Positions 8,759 to 17,204 of a stretch of 64,000 nt of DNA are shown in pieces. Source of the stretch: Anaeromyxobacter soli (GTDB lineage Bacteria; Myxococcota; Myxococcia; Myxococcales; Anaeromyxobacteraceae). Location: contig NZ_JAKZLF010000001.1 in assembly GCF_022808855.1 (NCBI RefSeq), forward strand, positions 308,597 through 372,596, given 5' to 3'. Under the pieces are notes generated by a model that did not search any database, had not been told where the DNA came from, and saw nothing but the letters and a program-made list of their open reading frames with translations. A program made the translations under genes and the position numbers. Every line of letters begins with the position of its first letter. Position 1 is the stretch's first letter.

Positions 8759-10528
8759 TCAGCCGAGCTCGAGCCAGGAGAACCACACCGGGTGGTTCGT
8801 CTTGTACCACTCCAGCACCCGGCGGATGGCGGCCTGCTTCTCCCGCGGCATGACCCGCTCGTCCACCCGGTCGAGGTGCACGCGGATCCTCTCGCCGTCG
8901 TGCTCGAGCGCCTGGGAGAGCATCGTCTGCAGCTCGTTCCGGATGCGGCCGGAGTCGGAGATCTTCACCGCGCGGCTCGCGGGATCCACGCCGGAGAGGA
9001 AGCGCGAGAGGAGCGGGCTGAAGATGAGCCGCGTCTCGTCGAACGACTCCATGAGCCGGAAGGTGAAGGTCATCTTCGCGGAGGCCTGCCGGGTGGCGAG
9101 CCGGGTCGTCACCTTGTAGACGCCCTCGCGCACCTGGGTGACGCCGGGCGCGCCGGAGTACGGGTCGTCGCACATGTAGCCGAGGCTCGCGAGGACGCCC
9201 CACTTCTTCTCGGGCAGGAAGTCGTCGGCCCGGATGACGCGCTGCTTGAGCGGCATCGCGGCGGCCTCCGCCTCCTCGATGGCCTCGGCGTAGGACTTCA
9301 CCTCCCCCGCCTCGAGCACCCTCCCGCCGAACAGCTCGCCGAGCCGGCGCGCGAAGTCGGCGGCCCGCGGGTCGAGCTGCATGAGCTTGCCCTCGGCGTC
9401 GCAGGGCAGCGTGAACGCCGGCGAGAACGTGGCCATGGTCGTGTCCACGTCGAGCACGGACGAGAGGCTCGCGGCCTGCATGGCCTCGGCGGTGGCGGCG
9501 TAGCCGTCGCAGAGGAAGACGTGCGTCGCGCCCGCGCCGTCCGCCCAGCTCCCCACGAGGAAGGTCGGCGCGTAGGTGCCGGAGTCGGTGAAGACCTCGA
9601 GGCCGGACGGCGCCTTCCACCCGTCCTCCACGAGGTGGGCGCCGAGCGCCTTCCACTCCTCCCAGAGCTTCCCGAGCCGGCCCACGCGGCTCTTCCCGCG
9701 CAGCGTCCAGACGTGGACGTTCTCACGCCGGATGCCGGGGTAGGTCGCCTCGATGGCCTCCATCACCTGCTTGCGGGGCGTGCGGTAGTCGAGCAGGACC
9801 GAGTCGCGCTCCGCCGCGGCGGCGACCTTCCGCGGCAGCGTGAGGCAGCCCATGTACGACTCGTACGGCCGCGACACGGTGAGCGGCGAGTCGAACAGGT
9901 GGAACACCGCCATCGGGCCGGACGGCTTCCCCTCGGCGAAGCGGGAGGTGTTCTCGAGCGTGTCCACCGCGGCGCCCCACACCGTGATGCCGCGGTCCTG
10001 GAGCCAGCCGTAGAACTGCTCGAAGGTGTGACCCGGCTCGTTGAGCAGCCGGCGCACGCGGCGGTCCACGATGCGCGCCACCTCGGGCCGGGCGTAGACG
10101 CGGCCGAAGCCGAGCAGCGGGTTCGCGCCCATCTCCGGCGTCTCGCCGGCCTTGGGCATGAGCCCCTCGCCGAGGGAGACCATGATGGCGTGGTTCTCGG
10201 GGAGCGTGCGCGTGGTGGTCCAGAGGCCCTCGCTCATCACGTAGGCGCTGATGGCGTCGGCGTTCTTCTTCACCTGGTTGTAGGCCGCCTTGTCCTTGCC
10301 CGCGCCGGCGCCGTAGTCGCCGAAGAGCTTCGTGCCGAGCGCGGTCGCCGCCGAGGTCATGGCGAGGCAGCGGGCGATCCCGCGGGGCGTGAAGCTGTGG
10401 GCCGACACCGGATCGGCCTGGTAGCGCTCGACCTCGACGTCCTCCAGCCAGAGGTGGAAGCGCAGGAGCACCGGCCGGGTGTCGAAGGCCCACTGGGCGA
10501 TGAGGTTGCGCTTTTCGATGTCTTGCAC
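8759..10528 (-). CDS. conserved-looking protein of unknown function, about 589 aa
   Basis: I do not recognise this protein. It is a long gene with strong G+C-type codon bias and no signal peptide or membrane segment, so it is presumably cytoplasmic. Blocks that look constrained include KRNLIAQWAFDTRPVLL at the N-terminus, a Gly/Ala-rich central region GSWADGAGATHVFLCDGYAA, and a C-terminus rich in aromatic residues (YKTNHPVWFSWLELG). The mixed alpha/beta central part could be a nucleotide-binding or transferase fold, but I see no P-loop or other named motif. The GTG at 10528 has GGAG seven bases upstream and is preferred. An ATG at 10567 would add 13 residues but has no visible ribosome site. 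It is divergent from the small gene at 10726. Confidence 0.75.
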   Translation of the reverse strand: MQDIEKRNLIAQWAFDTRPVLLRFHLWLEDVEVERYQADPVSAHSFTPRGIARCLAMTSAATALGTKLFGDYGAGAGKDKAAYNQVKKNADAISAYVMSEGLWTTTRTLPENHAIMVSLGEGLMPKAGETPEMGANPLLGFGRVYARPEVARIVDRRVRRLLNEPGHTFEQFYGWLQDRGITVWGAAVDTLENTSRFAEGKPSGPMAVFHLFDSPLTVSRPYESYMGCLTLPRKVAAAAERDSVLLDYRTPRKQVMEAIEATYPGIRRENVHVWTLRGKSRVGRLGKLWEEWKALGAHLVEDGWKAPSGLEVFTDSGTYAPTFLVGSWADGAGATHVFLCDGYAATAEAMQAASLSSVLDVDTTMATFSPAFTLPCDAEGKLMQLDPRAADFARRLGELFGGRVLEAGEVKSYAEAIEEAEAAAMPLKQRVIRADDFLPEKKWGVLASLGYMCDDPYSGAPGVTQVREGVYKVTTRLATRQASAKMTFTFRLMESFDETRLIFSPLLSRFLSGVDPASRAVKISDSGRIRNELQTMLSQALEHDGERIRVHLDRVDERVMPREKQAAIRRVLEWYKTNHPVWFSWLELG

Positions 10529-10647
10529 GGGGGTCTCCGGTGGGCGCGGTTCGGAAGGCTGGGGCATTTTATGAACTCGCGCCGGACCCGGAGCCACTTT
10601 GCGGCCTTCCGACCCCACGCGAGACGGAGCGAAGAAATCCAGGAAGC

Positions 10648-10661
10648 GACGCGGTCGCGTC
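10648..10661. promoter_or_regulatory. 14-base palindrome in a divergent intergenic region
   Basis: GACGCG and CGCGTC are separated by two bases in the 197-base gap between the divergent genes at 10528 and 10726. The dyad is perfect and the surrounding 60 bases are less G+C-rich than the genes. It may be a dimeric regulator site; no sigma-factor consensus is clear. Confidence 0.25.
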
Positions 10662-10725
10662 AAGCGAAAGCGTTGCGCGCTGCGCCACGGGAGCGGCGCG
10701 CTCGCGAGCGCGTTAACCTCGCGCC

Positions 10726-11118
10726 GTGCACGACCTCCCGCCCCTCGCCGCGCTCCTCGCCCAGGATCCCCTCTGGTCGCCCTCCCCGGCCGACGCCGCC
10801 CGCCTCGAGCGGGACGCCGGGGCGAGCCCGCCGCCCGCGCTCGCGGCCGAGCTCCGCTGGTGGCGCGCCCTCGCGGCGGGCCGGGCGCAGCGCTGGGACG
10901 AGGTCTCGGTGCTCGCGGAGACGGGCCTCGGTGAGCCGGCCTCGGAGCGCGAGACGGTCCGGCTCGCGTTCCTGCACTGCCTCTCCGGGGACCTCGCCCA
11001 GGCCGAGCACCTCGTCGCGCAGGCGGTGCAGACCGGCAGCGACGAGGCCCTGCCACGGCGCTTCGCGGGCTGGTGCGAGCGGGAGGGGCTCTCCGCGGCC
11101 GCGGCACGGTTCCGCTGA
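10726..11118 (+). CDS. small helical hypothetical protein (TPR-like)
   Basis: This 130-residue protein begins at a GTG. It is Ala/Leu/Glu-rich and predicted to be all-helical. Two approximate helix-turn-helix units, around residues 45-75 (LAAGRAQRWDEVSVLAETGL) and 77-110 (RETVRLAFLHCLSGDLAQAEHL), fit a short TPR or TPR-like repeat. There is no signal peptide or membrane helix. It has codon bias like its neighbours and converges on cydB with a 17-base gap. I cannot assign a function; protein-protein interaction is the usual role of such repeats. Confidence 0.6.
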   Translation: MHDLPPLAALLAQDPLWSPSPADAARLERDAGASPPPALAAELRWWRALAAGRAQRWDEVSVLAETGLGEPASERETVRLAFLHCLSGDLAQAEHLVAQAVQTGSDEALPRRFAGWCEREGLSAAAARFR

Positions 11119-11135
11119 AGGCGCGTCCGGACGGA

Positions 11136-12164
11136 TCAGTACCCGTGCCCGCCGCGGTGCTCCCCCTCGCGGATCTTCCCGCGGAACACCCAGTAGATGA
11201 GGCCGGTGTAGCCGAGCACGAACGGCATCCCCATGGCGGCGATGATCGCCATGTTGCGCAAGGTCGGGCCGGTGGAGGAGCCGTTCCGGATCGTGATCGA
11301 CAGGGCGGGATCGAGGCTCGAGGTGACGAGGTTCGGCCACTGGGCGAGCCCGAACAGCACCACGAGCCCGGCGACCGTCAGGGCGGAGGAGGCGAACGCC
11401 TGGAAGTAGCGGCGCAGGAACACGGCGCGCGGGACGTTCCCCGCCGCGAGGACGTTCAGGACGACGATGCCCCACGCCCACGGCAGGTGGGCGAAGTTCG
11501 CCGTCGCGCGCGGGATGGCCACGAGCGTGAAGATCGTCGTGAGCAGGTAGAGCACCGAGAACACGCCGGCGGCGCTCCAGGCCCAGCGGCGCACCTCCTC
11601 GTGTAGCTCCCCCTCGGTCTTGATGAGGAGCCACACCGCCCCGTGCAGCGCGAAGAGCGAGAGCGCGAAGACGCCGACGAGGAGCGCGTACGGCGAGAGG
11701 AGCCCGGAGAGCGCCACCTGCGCCTCGCCGTCGGCGCGCACCGGCAGCCCCATCATGACGTTACCGACCGCGGCGCCGAACAGGATGGGCGAGAGCGCGC
11801 TCGCGGCGAAGAAGGCGACGTCCCAGGTGTTGCGCCAGGCCCGCGACGGGCGGCGGCTGCGGAACTCGATCGCCACGGCCCGGAAGATGAGCGCGAGGAT
11901 GAGCAGCATGAGCGGCGTGTAGAGCGCGCTGAACGCCGTCGCGTACGCCCGCGGGAACGCGGCGAAGAGCGCGCCGCCGAACGTGACGAGCCAGACCTCG
12001 TTCCCGTCCCAGACCGGCCCGATCGCGTTCAGCATCACGCGGCGCTGCTCGTCTCGCCGCGCGAGGAGGTAGAGCGTGCCGACGCCGAGGTCGAACCCGT
12101 CGAGCACCGCGTAGCCCGCGAGCAGCACGCCGAGGAGGACGAACCAGAGCACCTGCAGGTCCAT
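11136..12164 (-). CDS. cydB: cytochrome bd ubiquinol oxidase subunit II
   Basis: CydB is the second membrane subunit of the bd-type quinol oxidase, which reduces O2 to water with high affinity in the cytoplasmic membrane. The 342-residue protein starts MDLQVLWFVLLGVLLAGYAVLDG, the canonical CydB N-terminus, and has eight or nine hydrophobic segments. GPVWDGNEVWL near residue 50 is diagnostic of the family. The ATG overlaps the cydA stop in a TGATG arrangement, so the two are translationally coupled. No cydX-type small gene follows: only 17 bases separate it from the convergent neighbour. Confidence 0.97.
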   Translation of the reverse strand: MDLQVLWFVLLGVLLAGYAVLDGFDLGVGTLYLLARRDEQRRVMLNAIGPVWDGNEVWLVTFGGALFAAFPRAYATAFSALYTPLMLLILALIFRAVAIEFRSRRPSRAWRNTWDVAFFAASALSPILFGAAVGNVMMGLPVRADGEAQVALSGLLSPYALLVGVFALSLFALHGAVWLLIKTEGELHEEVRRWAWSAAGVFSVLYLLTTIFTLVAIPRATANFAHLPWAWGIVVLNVLAAGNVPRAVFLRRYFQAFASSALTVAGLVVLFGLAQWPNLVTSSLDPALSITIRNGSSTGPTLRNMAIIAAMGMPFVLGYTGLIYWVFRGKIREGEHRGGHGY

Positions 12165-13582
12165 CACCGCCTCCCCTCGCCTGCGAGGTGGGAGCGCCCC
12201 GGCTCCTCGTAGGTGGCCGCGACGTCCACGAGCTCCTTGCCCCTGGTCGGACCATGGGGCGGGACCGCCGGCGGCGGCCCGGCCTGGATCTTCGCGTTCA
12301 TGACGTAGACCCAGACGAGGAACAGGCCCGCGTAGACGAGCCCGAACAGCGCGAGGGACTGGAGCACCTGGCCGTCCGTCACGGACAGCGAGAACGAGTG
12401 CTCGGTGCGGAGCAGGTTCCACACCGTCCAGGGCTGCCGCCCCACCTCCGCGACGATCCAGCCGAGCTGGTTCGAGGCGTACGTCCCGAGCACCGCGAAG
12501 ACGAAGATCCACAGGAGCCAGCGCGTGCGGAAGAGCGTCCCCCTCCGGCGGAGCCACAGGCCGAGGAGCGTGAGCGCGATGAACGCCGTGCCGAGCGCGA
12601 CCATCAGGTGGAAGGCGTAGAACGGCACGGCGACCGGCGGGCGCGCGTCGGGCGGCACCGACGCGAGCCCCGGGATGGAGGCGTGGGGGTCGCGGTGCAC
12701 GAGCAGCGAGAGACCGCCGGGGATGGCGACGCCGAGCGCGACCCGGCCCTCCTCGGGCCTCGGCACGCCGAACACGTGGAGGTCCGCCGGGCCGTCCTCG
12801 AAGTGTCCCTCCATGGCGGCGAGCTTCGGCGGCTGGTGCTCGGCGACGATGCGCGCGCTCTGGTCGCCCGTGACGAGGAGGAGCACGGAGAAGATCGCCC
12901 CGAACGAGAGGGCGACCGAGAAGCTCCGCCGCGCGAACTCCTCGTGCCTCCCGCGCAGGAGGTAGAAGGCCGAGATGCTGAGCACGAAGAACGCGCCGAG
13001 CACGTAGGCGCCGTTGAGGGTGTGCAGGAGCCGGCCTATCGTCGACGGGTTCAGGACCGCGTCCCAGAACCCGGTGATCTCGGCGCGGCGCGCCGCGCCC
13101 TCGCCGACGACCCGGAACCCGGCGGGCGTCTGCTGCCAGCTGTTCGCGACGATGATCCAGACCGCCGAGAAGACCGAGCCGAGCGCGACCAGCACCGCCG
13201 ACACGAAGTGCATCCGCGGCGACACCCGGTCCCAGCCGAAGACCAGCACGGCGAGGAAGCCCGACTCCAGGAAGAACGCGAAGATGCCCTCCGCCGCGAG
13301 CGCCGAGCCGAAGATGTCGCCCACGAAGACCGAGTAGCGCGACCAGTTCGTGCCGAACTGGAACTCCATGACGACGCCGGTCGCGACGCCGATGGCGAAG
13401 TTCGCCGCGAAGAGCCCGGTCCAGAAGTGGGCGGCCGAGTGATAGACGGGATCCTTGGTCCGCAGGTACTTCCAGAGCAGCACCGCGATCACCGCCGCGA
13501 GCCCGATGGTGAGCGGCGGGAACAGATAGTGAAACATGATCGTCAGCGCGAACTGCACGCGCGAGAGCGTGAGGACGTCCAT
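12164..13582 (-). CDS. cydA: cytochrome bd ubiquinol oxidase subunit I
   Basis: CydA carries the haems b558, b595 and d and the quinol site of the bd oxidase. In this 472-residue protein, H18 in FHYLFPP and H187 in LLHTLNG fit the conserved haem ligands. M327 in FYAFHLMVALG fits the b558 Met ligand, and E98/E106 in AAEGIFAFFLESGF are the conserved proton-path acids. The quinol-binding Q-loop around HQPPKLAAMEGHF is of the short type, so this is not the long-loop E. coli-like form. The gene heads the cydAB pair. AAGGAG stands before the ATG, and a strong hairpin lies about 20 bases upstream. Confidence 0.97.
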   Translation of the reverse strand: MDVLTLSRVQFALTIMFHYLFPPLTIGLAAVIAVLLWKYLRTKDPVYHSAAHFWTGLFAANFAIGVATGVVMEFQFGTNWSRYSVFVGDIFGSALAAEGIFAFFLESGFLAVLVFGWDRVSPRMHFVSAVLVALGSVFSAVWIIVANSWQQTPAGFRVVGEGAARRAEITGFWDAVLNPSTIGRLLHTLNGAYVLGAFFVLSISAFYLLRGRHEEFARRSFSVALSFGAIFSVLLLVTGDQSARIVAEHQPPKLAAMEGHFEDGPADLHVFGVPRPEEGRVALGVAIPGGLSLLVHRDPHASIPGLASVPPDARPPVAVPFYAFHLMVALGTAFIALTLLGLWLRRRGTLFRTRWLLWIFVFAVLGTYASNQLGWIVAEVGRQPWTVWNLLRTEHSFSLSVTDGQVLQSLALFGLVYAGLFLVWVYVMNAKIQAGPPPAVPPHGPTRGKELVDVAATYEEPGRSHLAGEGRR

Positions 13583-13601
13583 CGGGCGCTCCTTCGCGGG
13601 G

Positions 13602-13624
13602 GGCCCCTCGCCACGGGAGGGGCC
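13602..13624 (-). terminator. hairpin in the cydA leader (terminator or attenuator)
   Basis: GGCCCCTC and GAGGGGCC form a perfect 8-base-pair stem with a 7-base loop about 20 bases upstream of the cydA start. It could end transcripts arriving from alkB or act in the cydAB leader. There is no U-tract on either side. Confidence 0.4.
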
Positions 13625-13744
13625 GCTAGAATGTGCGCCCCTCGCGCAGGAGCGTGAAGGAGAACCGCGCGTTCCCGGGGGGCCCCGCCGAACGGGCGTG
13701 CGCGCGTGCGCGCGCCGCCGGCGCCCCCGGTCGGAGGTGATGCG

Positions 13745-14434
13745 TCAGCGAGCGGGCCCGCCGGGCTCCCGGTCCGGCGCCTCGCCCTCGCCGTCCTCCA
13801 CCTCGACCCCGTAGCCGCGCGGATCGAGGCCGTGGCGGAAGGCGATGCTGATCCGCGGCCCCGCCCGCGCGACCTTGGGGACGGAGTGCTGCCACGTTCG
13901 CTGCGTCCGGCCGCCGGTGACGAGCAGGTCGCCGCGGCCGAGCGCGAACGCCAGGGGCCGTCCGGCGCCCTTCCGGCGCAGGAGGAACCGACGCGGCTCC
14001 CCGAGCGACACCAGCGCGACGATCGGCTCCGCGACGCGCTTCTCGATCCGGTCGCCGTGCCAGGCCACCCCATCCGCGCCGTCGCGGTAGAGGTTGAACC
14101 CGGCGGAGTCGAGCTCGACGCCGTACCGGCGCGAGAGCGCCCGTCGCATCTCGTCCACGATCGCCGGCTCGAGCGGCACTCCGGACGCGGCGCTCCAAGG
14201 CGCCGTGAGCCGGGGCTCCTCCACCTCGCGGTCGTACAGCCTGCGCTTGCGCCGGCCCCAGCGGCGCGTGCGGAGGAGCTCCTCGAACAGCGCGTCCGAG
14301 CCGGAGACCCACCCCGGCGCGACGTCGATCCAGGACTCCGCGTCGAGCTCGATGCGGCGCACGCCGCCGAACGAGCGGTCGAACGACGGCGCGGCCGAGT
14401 CGAACAGCGTGGGCTGGAAGCGGACCGACGTCAT
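13745..14434 (-). CDS. alkB: AlkB-like 2-oxoglutarate/Fe(II)-dependent dioxygenase
   Basis: This 229-residue protein is an AlkB-type oxygenase, a family that repairs alkylated bases by oxidative demethylation. The iron ligands are the HxD pair H126/D128 in WHGDR and the distal H183 in QHSVPKV. The RxxxxxR motif that grips 2-oxoglutarate and the lesion is R194/R200 in RISIAFR. NLYRDGADGVAWH before the HxD is also typical. The N-terminus is close to that of AlkB homologues which start near a DNA-flipping beta hairpin. The ATG at 14434 is chosen because homologues begin close to it, although no strong ribosome site precedes it. It follows the quinone oxidoreductase gene closely and may be co-transcribed. 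Confidence 0.92.
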   Translation of the reverse strand: MTSVRFQPTLFDSAAPSFDRSFGGVRRIELDAESWIDVAPGWVSGSDALFEELLRTRRWGRRKRRLYDREVEEPRLTAPWSAASGVPLEPAIVDEMRRALSRRYGVELDSAGFNLYRDGADGVAWHGDRIEKRVAEPIVALVSLGEPRRFLLRRKGAGRPLAFALGRGDLLVTGGRTQRTWQHSVPKVARAGPRISIAFRHGLDPRGYGVEVEDGEGEAPDREPGGPAR

Positions 14435-14476
14435 GCCAGAACCGATAACCGGGCCCGGCGCCGCCGCCACGCCGCG

Positions 14477-15430
14477 TCACCGTCCGATGGCGAGGACGAG
14501 CTTGCCGCGCCCGTGCCCGGACTCGAGCCGGCGGTGGGCCTCGGCCGCCGCCTCGAGCGGGAGCACCGCGTCCACGAGCGGCCGGAGCTTCCCCTGCTCC
14601 ACGAGACGCGCGAGCTCCTCGAGCCGCCGCCCCTCGCGCGTGAGGAACACGCCGTGGAGCGTCTGGTTCTTGAGATAGAGCGAGGTGAGGTCGCCGTCGC
14701 AGCCGAGGATCGTGGCGATCCGGCCGAACGGGCGCGTCGCCTCGGTCGACCCGGGCACCGTGGCGCCTCCCACGGTGGTGAGCACCGCGTCCACCCCCTG
14801 CCCCCCCGTCTCGCGGAGCGCGGCCTTCACGACGCTCTCGCCGCGGTAGTCCACGCAGACGTCCGCGCCGAGCGCGCGCAGCGTCTCCTGGTTGTCCGGG
14901 CCGGCGGTCGCGATGACGCGCGCCCCGGCCGCCTTGGCGATCTGGACCGCGAACGAGCCGACGCCGCCCGCGCCGCCGTGGATGAGCACGGTCTCGCCGA
15001 CCTGCACCGCGAGGCGCCGCACGAGCGCCTCGTACGCGGTCCCGCCCGCGAGCGGGATCGCCGCCGCCTCGGCGTGCGTGAGCCGCGGCGGCTTCCGCGC
15101 GGCGATCGCCGCCTGCACGACGGCGTACTCGGCGTACGTACCGTGCGGGTTGCCGAAGATCTCCGGGGTGTAGAACACCTCGTCGCCCTCGCGGAAGCGC
15201 GTGACACCCGGGCCGACCGCCTCGACCACGCCCGACGCGTCGTAGCCGATCACGGCGGGGAGCTCGAGCTGCGCCCAGGTCCCGGAGTGCCGGATCTTCG
15301 CGTCGACCGGGTTCGTGCCCGAGGCGATGACGCGGACGAGGAGCTCGCCGGGGCCGGGCGTGGGCCTCGGGACGTCGCGGAGCTCGAGGACGTCGGGACC
15401 GCCGAACTTCGGGACCACCATGGCGCGCAT
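14477..15430 (-). CDS. NADPH:quinone oxidoreductase-type MDR family protein
   Basis: This 317-residue protein is a zinc-independent medium-chain dehydrogenase/reductase of the quinone oxidoreductase group. The N-terminal GroES-like domain carries the signature SGTNPVDAKIRHSG, and the Rossmann domain has GGAGGVGSFAVQIAKAAGARV for NADPH. The Cys and His zinc ligands of alcohol dehydrogenases are absent, as expected. It reduces quinones or activated alkenes in the cytoplasm; the substrate is unknown. It lies 42 bases upstream of the alkB-like gene on the same strand. Starts at 15430 or four codons later (MVVPKF) are both possible. Confidence 0.93.
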   Translation of the reverse strand: MRAMVVPKFGGPDVLELRDVPRPTPGPGELLVRVIASGTNPVDAKIRHSGTWAQLELPAVIGYDASGVVEAVGPGVTRFREGDEVFYTPEIFGNPHGTYAEYAVVQAAIAARKPPRLTHAEAAAIPLAGGTAYEALVRRLAVQVGETVLIHGGAGGVGSFAVQIAKAAGARVIATAGPDNQETLRALGADVCVDYRGESVVKAALRETGGQGVDAVLTTVGGATVPGSTEATRPFGRIATILGCDGDLTSLYLKNQTLHGVFLTREGRRLEELARLVEQGKLRPLVDAVLPLEAAAEAHRRLESGHGRGKLVLAIGR

Positions 15431-15546
15431 GCGGGCGAAGTAGCCGGGCCGCGGCGCCGCCGCGGGCCGTCCTTGGGGCTGCGGCGACGCGCCCCGAGGG
15501 CCCGTCCTCGCGCGCCGGCGCGCCCGGGAGGACCTAGGATTGACTC

Positions 15547-16050
15547 GTGTCCAAGGCGTTCACGAGCGAGGAGACGCCCGACCTCGGCCCCGTCGTGCGG
15601 GCGCCGCCCCGGGTCGCCCCCGGCGAGGTGAGGTACGTCACGCCGGAGGGGCAGGCGGCGCTGCGCCAGGAGCTCGAGCGGCTGCGCGAGGCCCGGGCGG
15701 ACGCGGCGGCGCTGCCGGAGCACGCGCGCGCCGCGCGGCGTGCCGAGCTCGACAGGCGGGCCGCGCTCGTCGAGGGGACGCTCGCGGCCCTGACGGTGCT
15801 CGGTCCCGAGAGCGCGCCCGAGGGCCGGGTCGGGTTCGGGACCTGGGTGCTCGTGGAGGACGAGGACGGGCGCACTCACTCCTGGCGCATCGTCGGGCCG
15901 GACGAGGCCGACGCGCGGCGCGGCCTCGTCAGCGTCAGCTCACCGGTGGCGCAAGCCCTCCTCGGTCACGAGGCCGGAGACACCGTGGAGGTGGATCTCC
16001 CCGCGGGCGTGCGCGAGTTCACGGTGCTCGAGGTCCGGCGCCGGAGCTGA
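15547..16050 (+). CDS. GreA/GreB-like transcription factor with degenerate tip
   Basis: This 167-residue protein has the Gre architecture: an N-terminal helical hairpin (about residues 32-85, YVTPEGQAALRQELERL onward) and a C-terminal FKBP-like domain. The latter shows the signature IVGPDEADARRGLVSVSSPVAQALLG followed by GDTVEV. Gre factors enter the RNA polymerase secondary channel and stimulate cleavage of backtracked RNA through an acidic Asp/Glu pair at the hairpin tip. Here the tip segment reads ADAAALPEHARAARRAEL and lacks a clear Asp-x-x-Glu pair, so it may bind polymerase without full cleavage activity. The start is a GTG. A hairpin lies right after the stop. Confidence 0.85.
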   Translation: MSKAFTSEETPDLGPVVRAPPRVAPGEVRYVTPEGQAALRQELERLREARADAAALPEHARAARRAELDRRAALVEGTLAALTVLGPESAPEGRVGFGTWVLVEDEDGRTHSWRIVGPDEADARRGLVSVSSPVAQALLGHEAGDTVEVDLPAGVREFTVLEVRRRS

Positions 16051-16054
16051 GGCG

Positions 16055-16069
16055 GCCCCGCTTCGGGGC
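16055..16069 (+). terminator. short stem-loop after the Gre-like gene
   Basis: GCCCCG, a CTT loop and CGGGGC form a 6-base-pair stem four bases after the stop codon. No T-rich tail follows. Confidence 0.4.
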
Positions 16070-16222
16070 GTCCCGCGCCCCTCACCCGTGGCGCCCGTCC
16101 CACGAACACGGGCCGGGGCCCCCCTCGCGCCCTCGCTCGCATCCCGCTAGCATCGTTCCACCGTCCGGCGACCTTCCCGCTTCCTCGCGCTCGGGCGGCA
16201 TCCGCCGGACCGTGGGCGTCAC

Positions 16223-16990
16223 ATGAGCGGAGCGAGGACGATCGCCGGCAGGTGGGCGCGGGGAGTGACCGCCGCGGCGGCGCTCCTCGCCGCGTGCATG
16301 GCGGGCCACGCCGCGCCTCCGCGAGACGCGGCGGTCCCGGACGCGCCTCAGGTGATCTTCTTCGGCTCGAGCACGACCGCGGGCACCGGCGCGTCCCGCC
16401 CCGAGCGGCGCTGGACCACGCTCCTCGCGCGTCACGCCGGGTGGAGCGAGGTGAACGAGGGGCTCCCCGGCTCGACGCTCACCGACGTGACCGGCCGTCC
16501 CGCGCCGTCGGGAGAGCTCCGCTGGCGGGCGCTCGCGGGGAGCGGCCTCCGCCCCGGCGTGGTGGTCGTGATGTACGGCGCGAACGACGCGATCGCGGGG
16601 GTGCCGCTCGGCGAGGCCGATGCGCCGGGGACGTTCCGGCATGCCGCCGCGTCCGTGCTGCGCGGTCTCCGCGCCGCGTTCCCGCGGGCGGTGCTCGTCG
16701 TCTGCACGCCGCAGCCCGGGCGGCGGCTCGACCGCGCACGGCGCGCCCCGTACGACGCCGCGCTCGCGGACGAGGCGCGCGCCGTCGGCGCCGTCGTGGT
16801 GCGCGGCGACGAGGCGTTCGCGCCGGAGGCGCTGCCGCGCTTCGCGGCGGACACGATCCACCTCAACGATGCCGGACACGCCGCGCTCGCCGCGTACGTG
16901 GAGCGCGCGCTCCTCGACGCGCGCGTAATCTCCCGGCCGCACGTCGCGAAGGGCGCCGGCTTCGGCGTCGACGGCGCGATGATGCCCTGA
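16223..16990 (+). CDS. SGNH/GDSL hydrolase, probable lipoprotein
   Basis: This 255-residue protein is an SGNH-fold esterase or lipase-like hydrolase. The nucleophile block is FFGSSTTAG (Ser about 50, with the family's usual GDS replaced by GSS), the oxyanion Asn is N121 in YGANDA, and the catalytic D210/H213 pair is in DTIHLNDAGHAAL. The N-terminus has an Arg-containing n-region, a hydrophobic stretch and LLAAC at 21-25, a plausible lipobox, so the enzyme is probably anchored in a membrane facing the periplasm. The target (acyl esters on glycans, lipids or peptidoglycan) is not evident. It is followed, 214 bases on, by the PRC/DUF2382 gene. Confidence 0.88.
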   Translation: MSGARTIAGRWARGVTAAAALLAACMAGHAAPPRDAAVPDAPQVIFFGSSTTAGTGASRPERRWTTLLARHAGWSEVNEGLPGSTLTDVTGRPAPSGELRWRALAGSGLRPGVVVVMYGANDAIAGVPLGEADAPGTFRHAAASVLRGLRAAFPRAVLVVCTPQPGRRLDRARRAPYDAALADEARAVGAVVVRGDEAFAPEALPRFAADTIHLNDAGHAALAAYVERALLDARVISRPHVAKGAGFGVDGAMMP

Positions 16991-17204
16991 AGGCTCCGCG
17001 AAGGCAGCCGTACGGCGAGGAAGCCCCACGCCCGTGCGGAGCTCCGGCGAGACTGAGCGCGCGCCGGGTCCCCGCGCGTGCGGCGGCGCGAGGGTCCGCC
17101 GGCGAGGGCGCGTGCCCGTGGCGCTCGCCCGCCGCCCTCTTGCCGCGTGGCCGCGCGCACCCCAACTCAATGGGGACACCGCACATCCAAGGAAGGGGAT
17201 CCGC

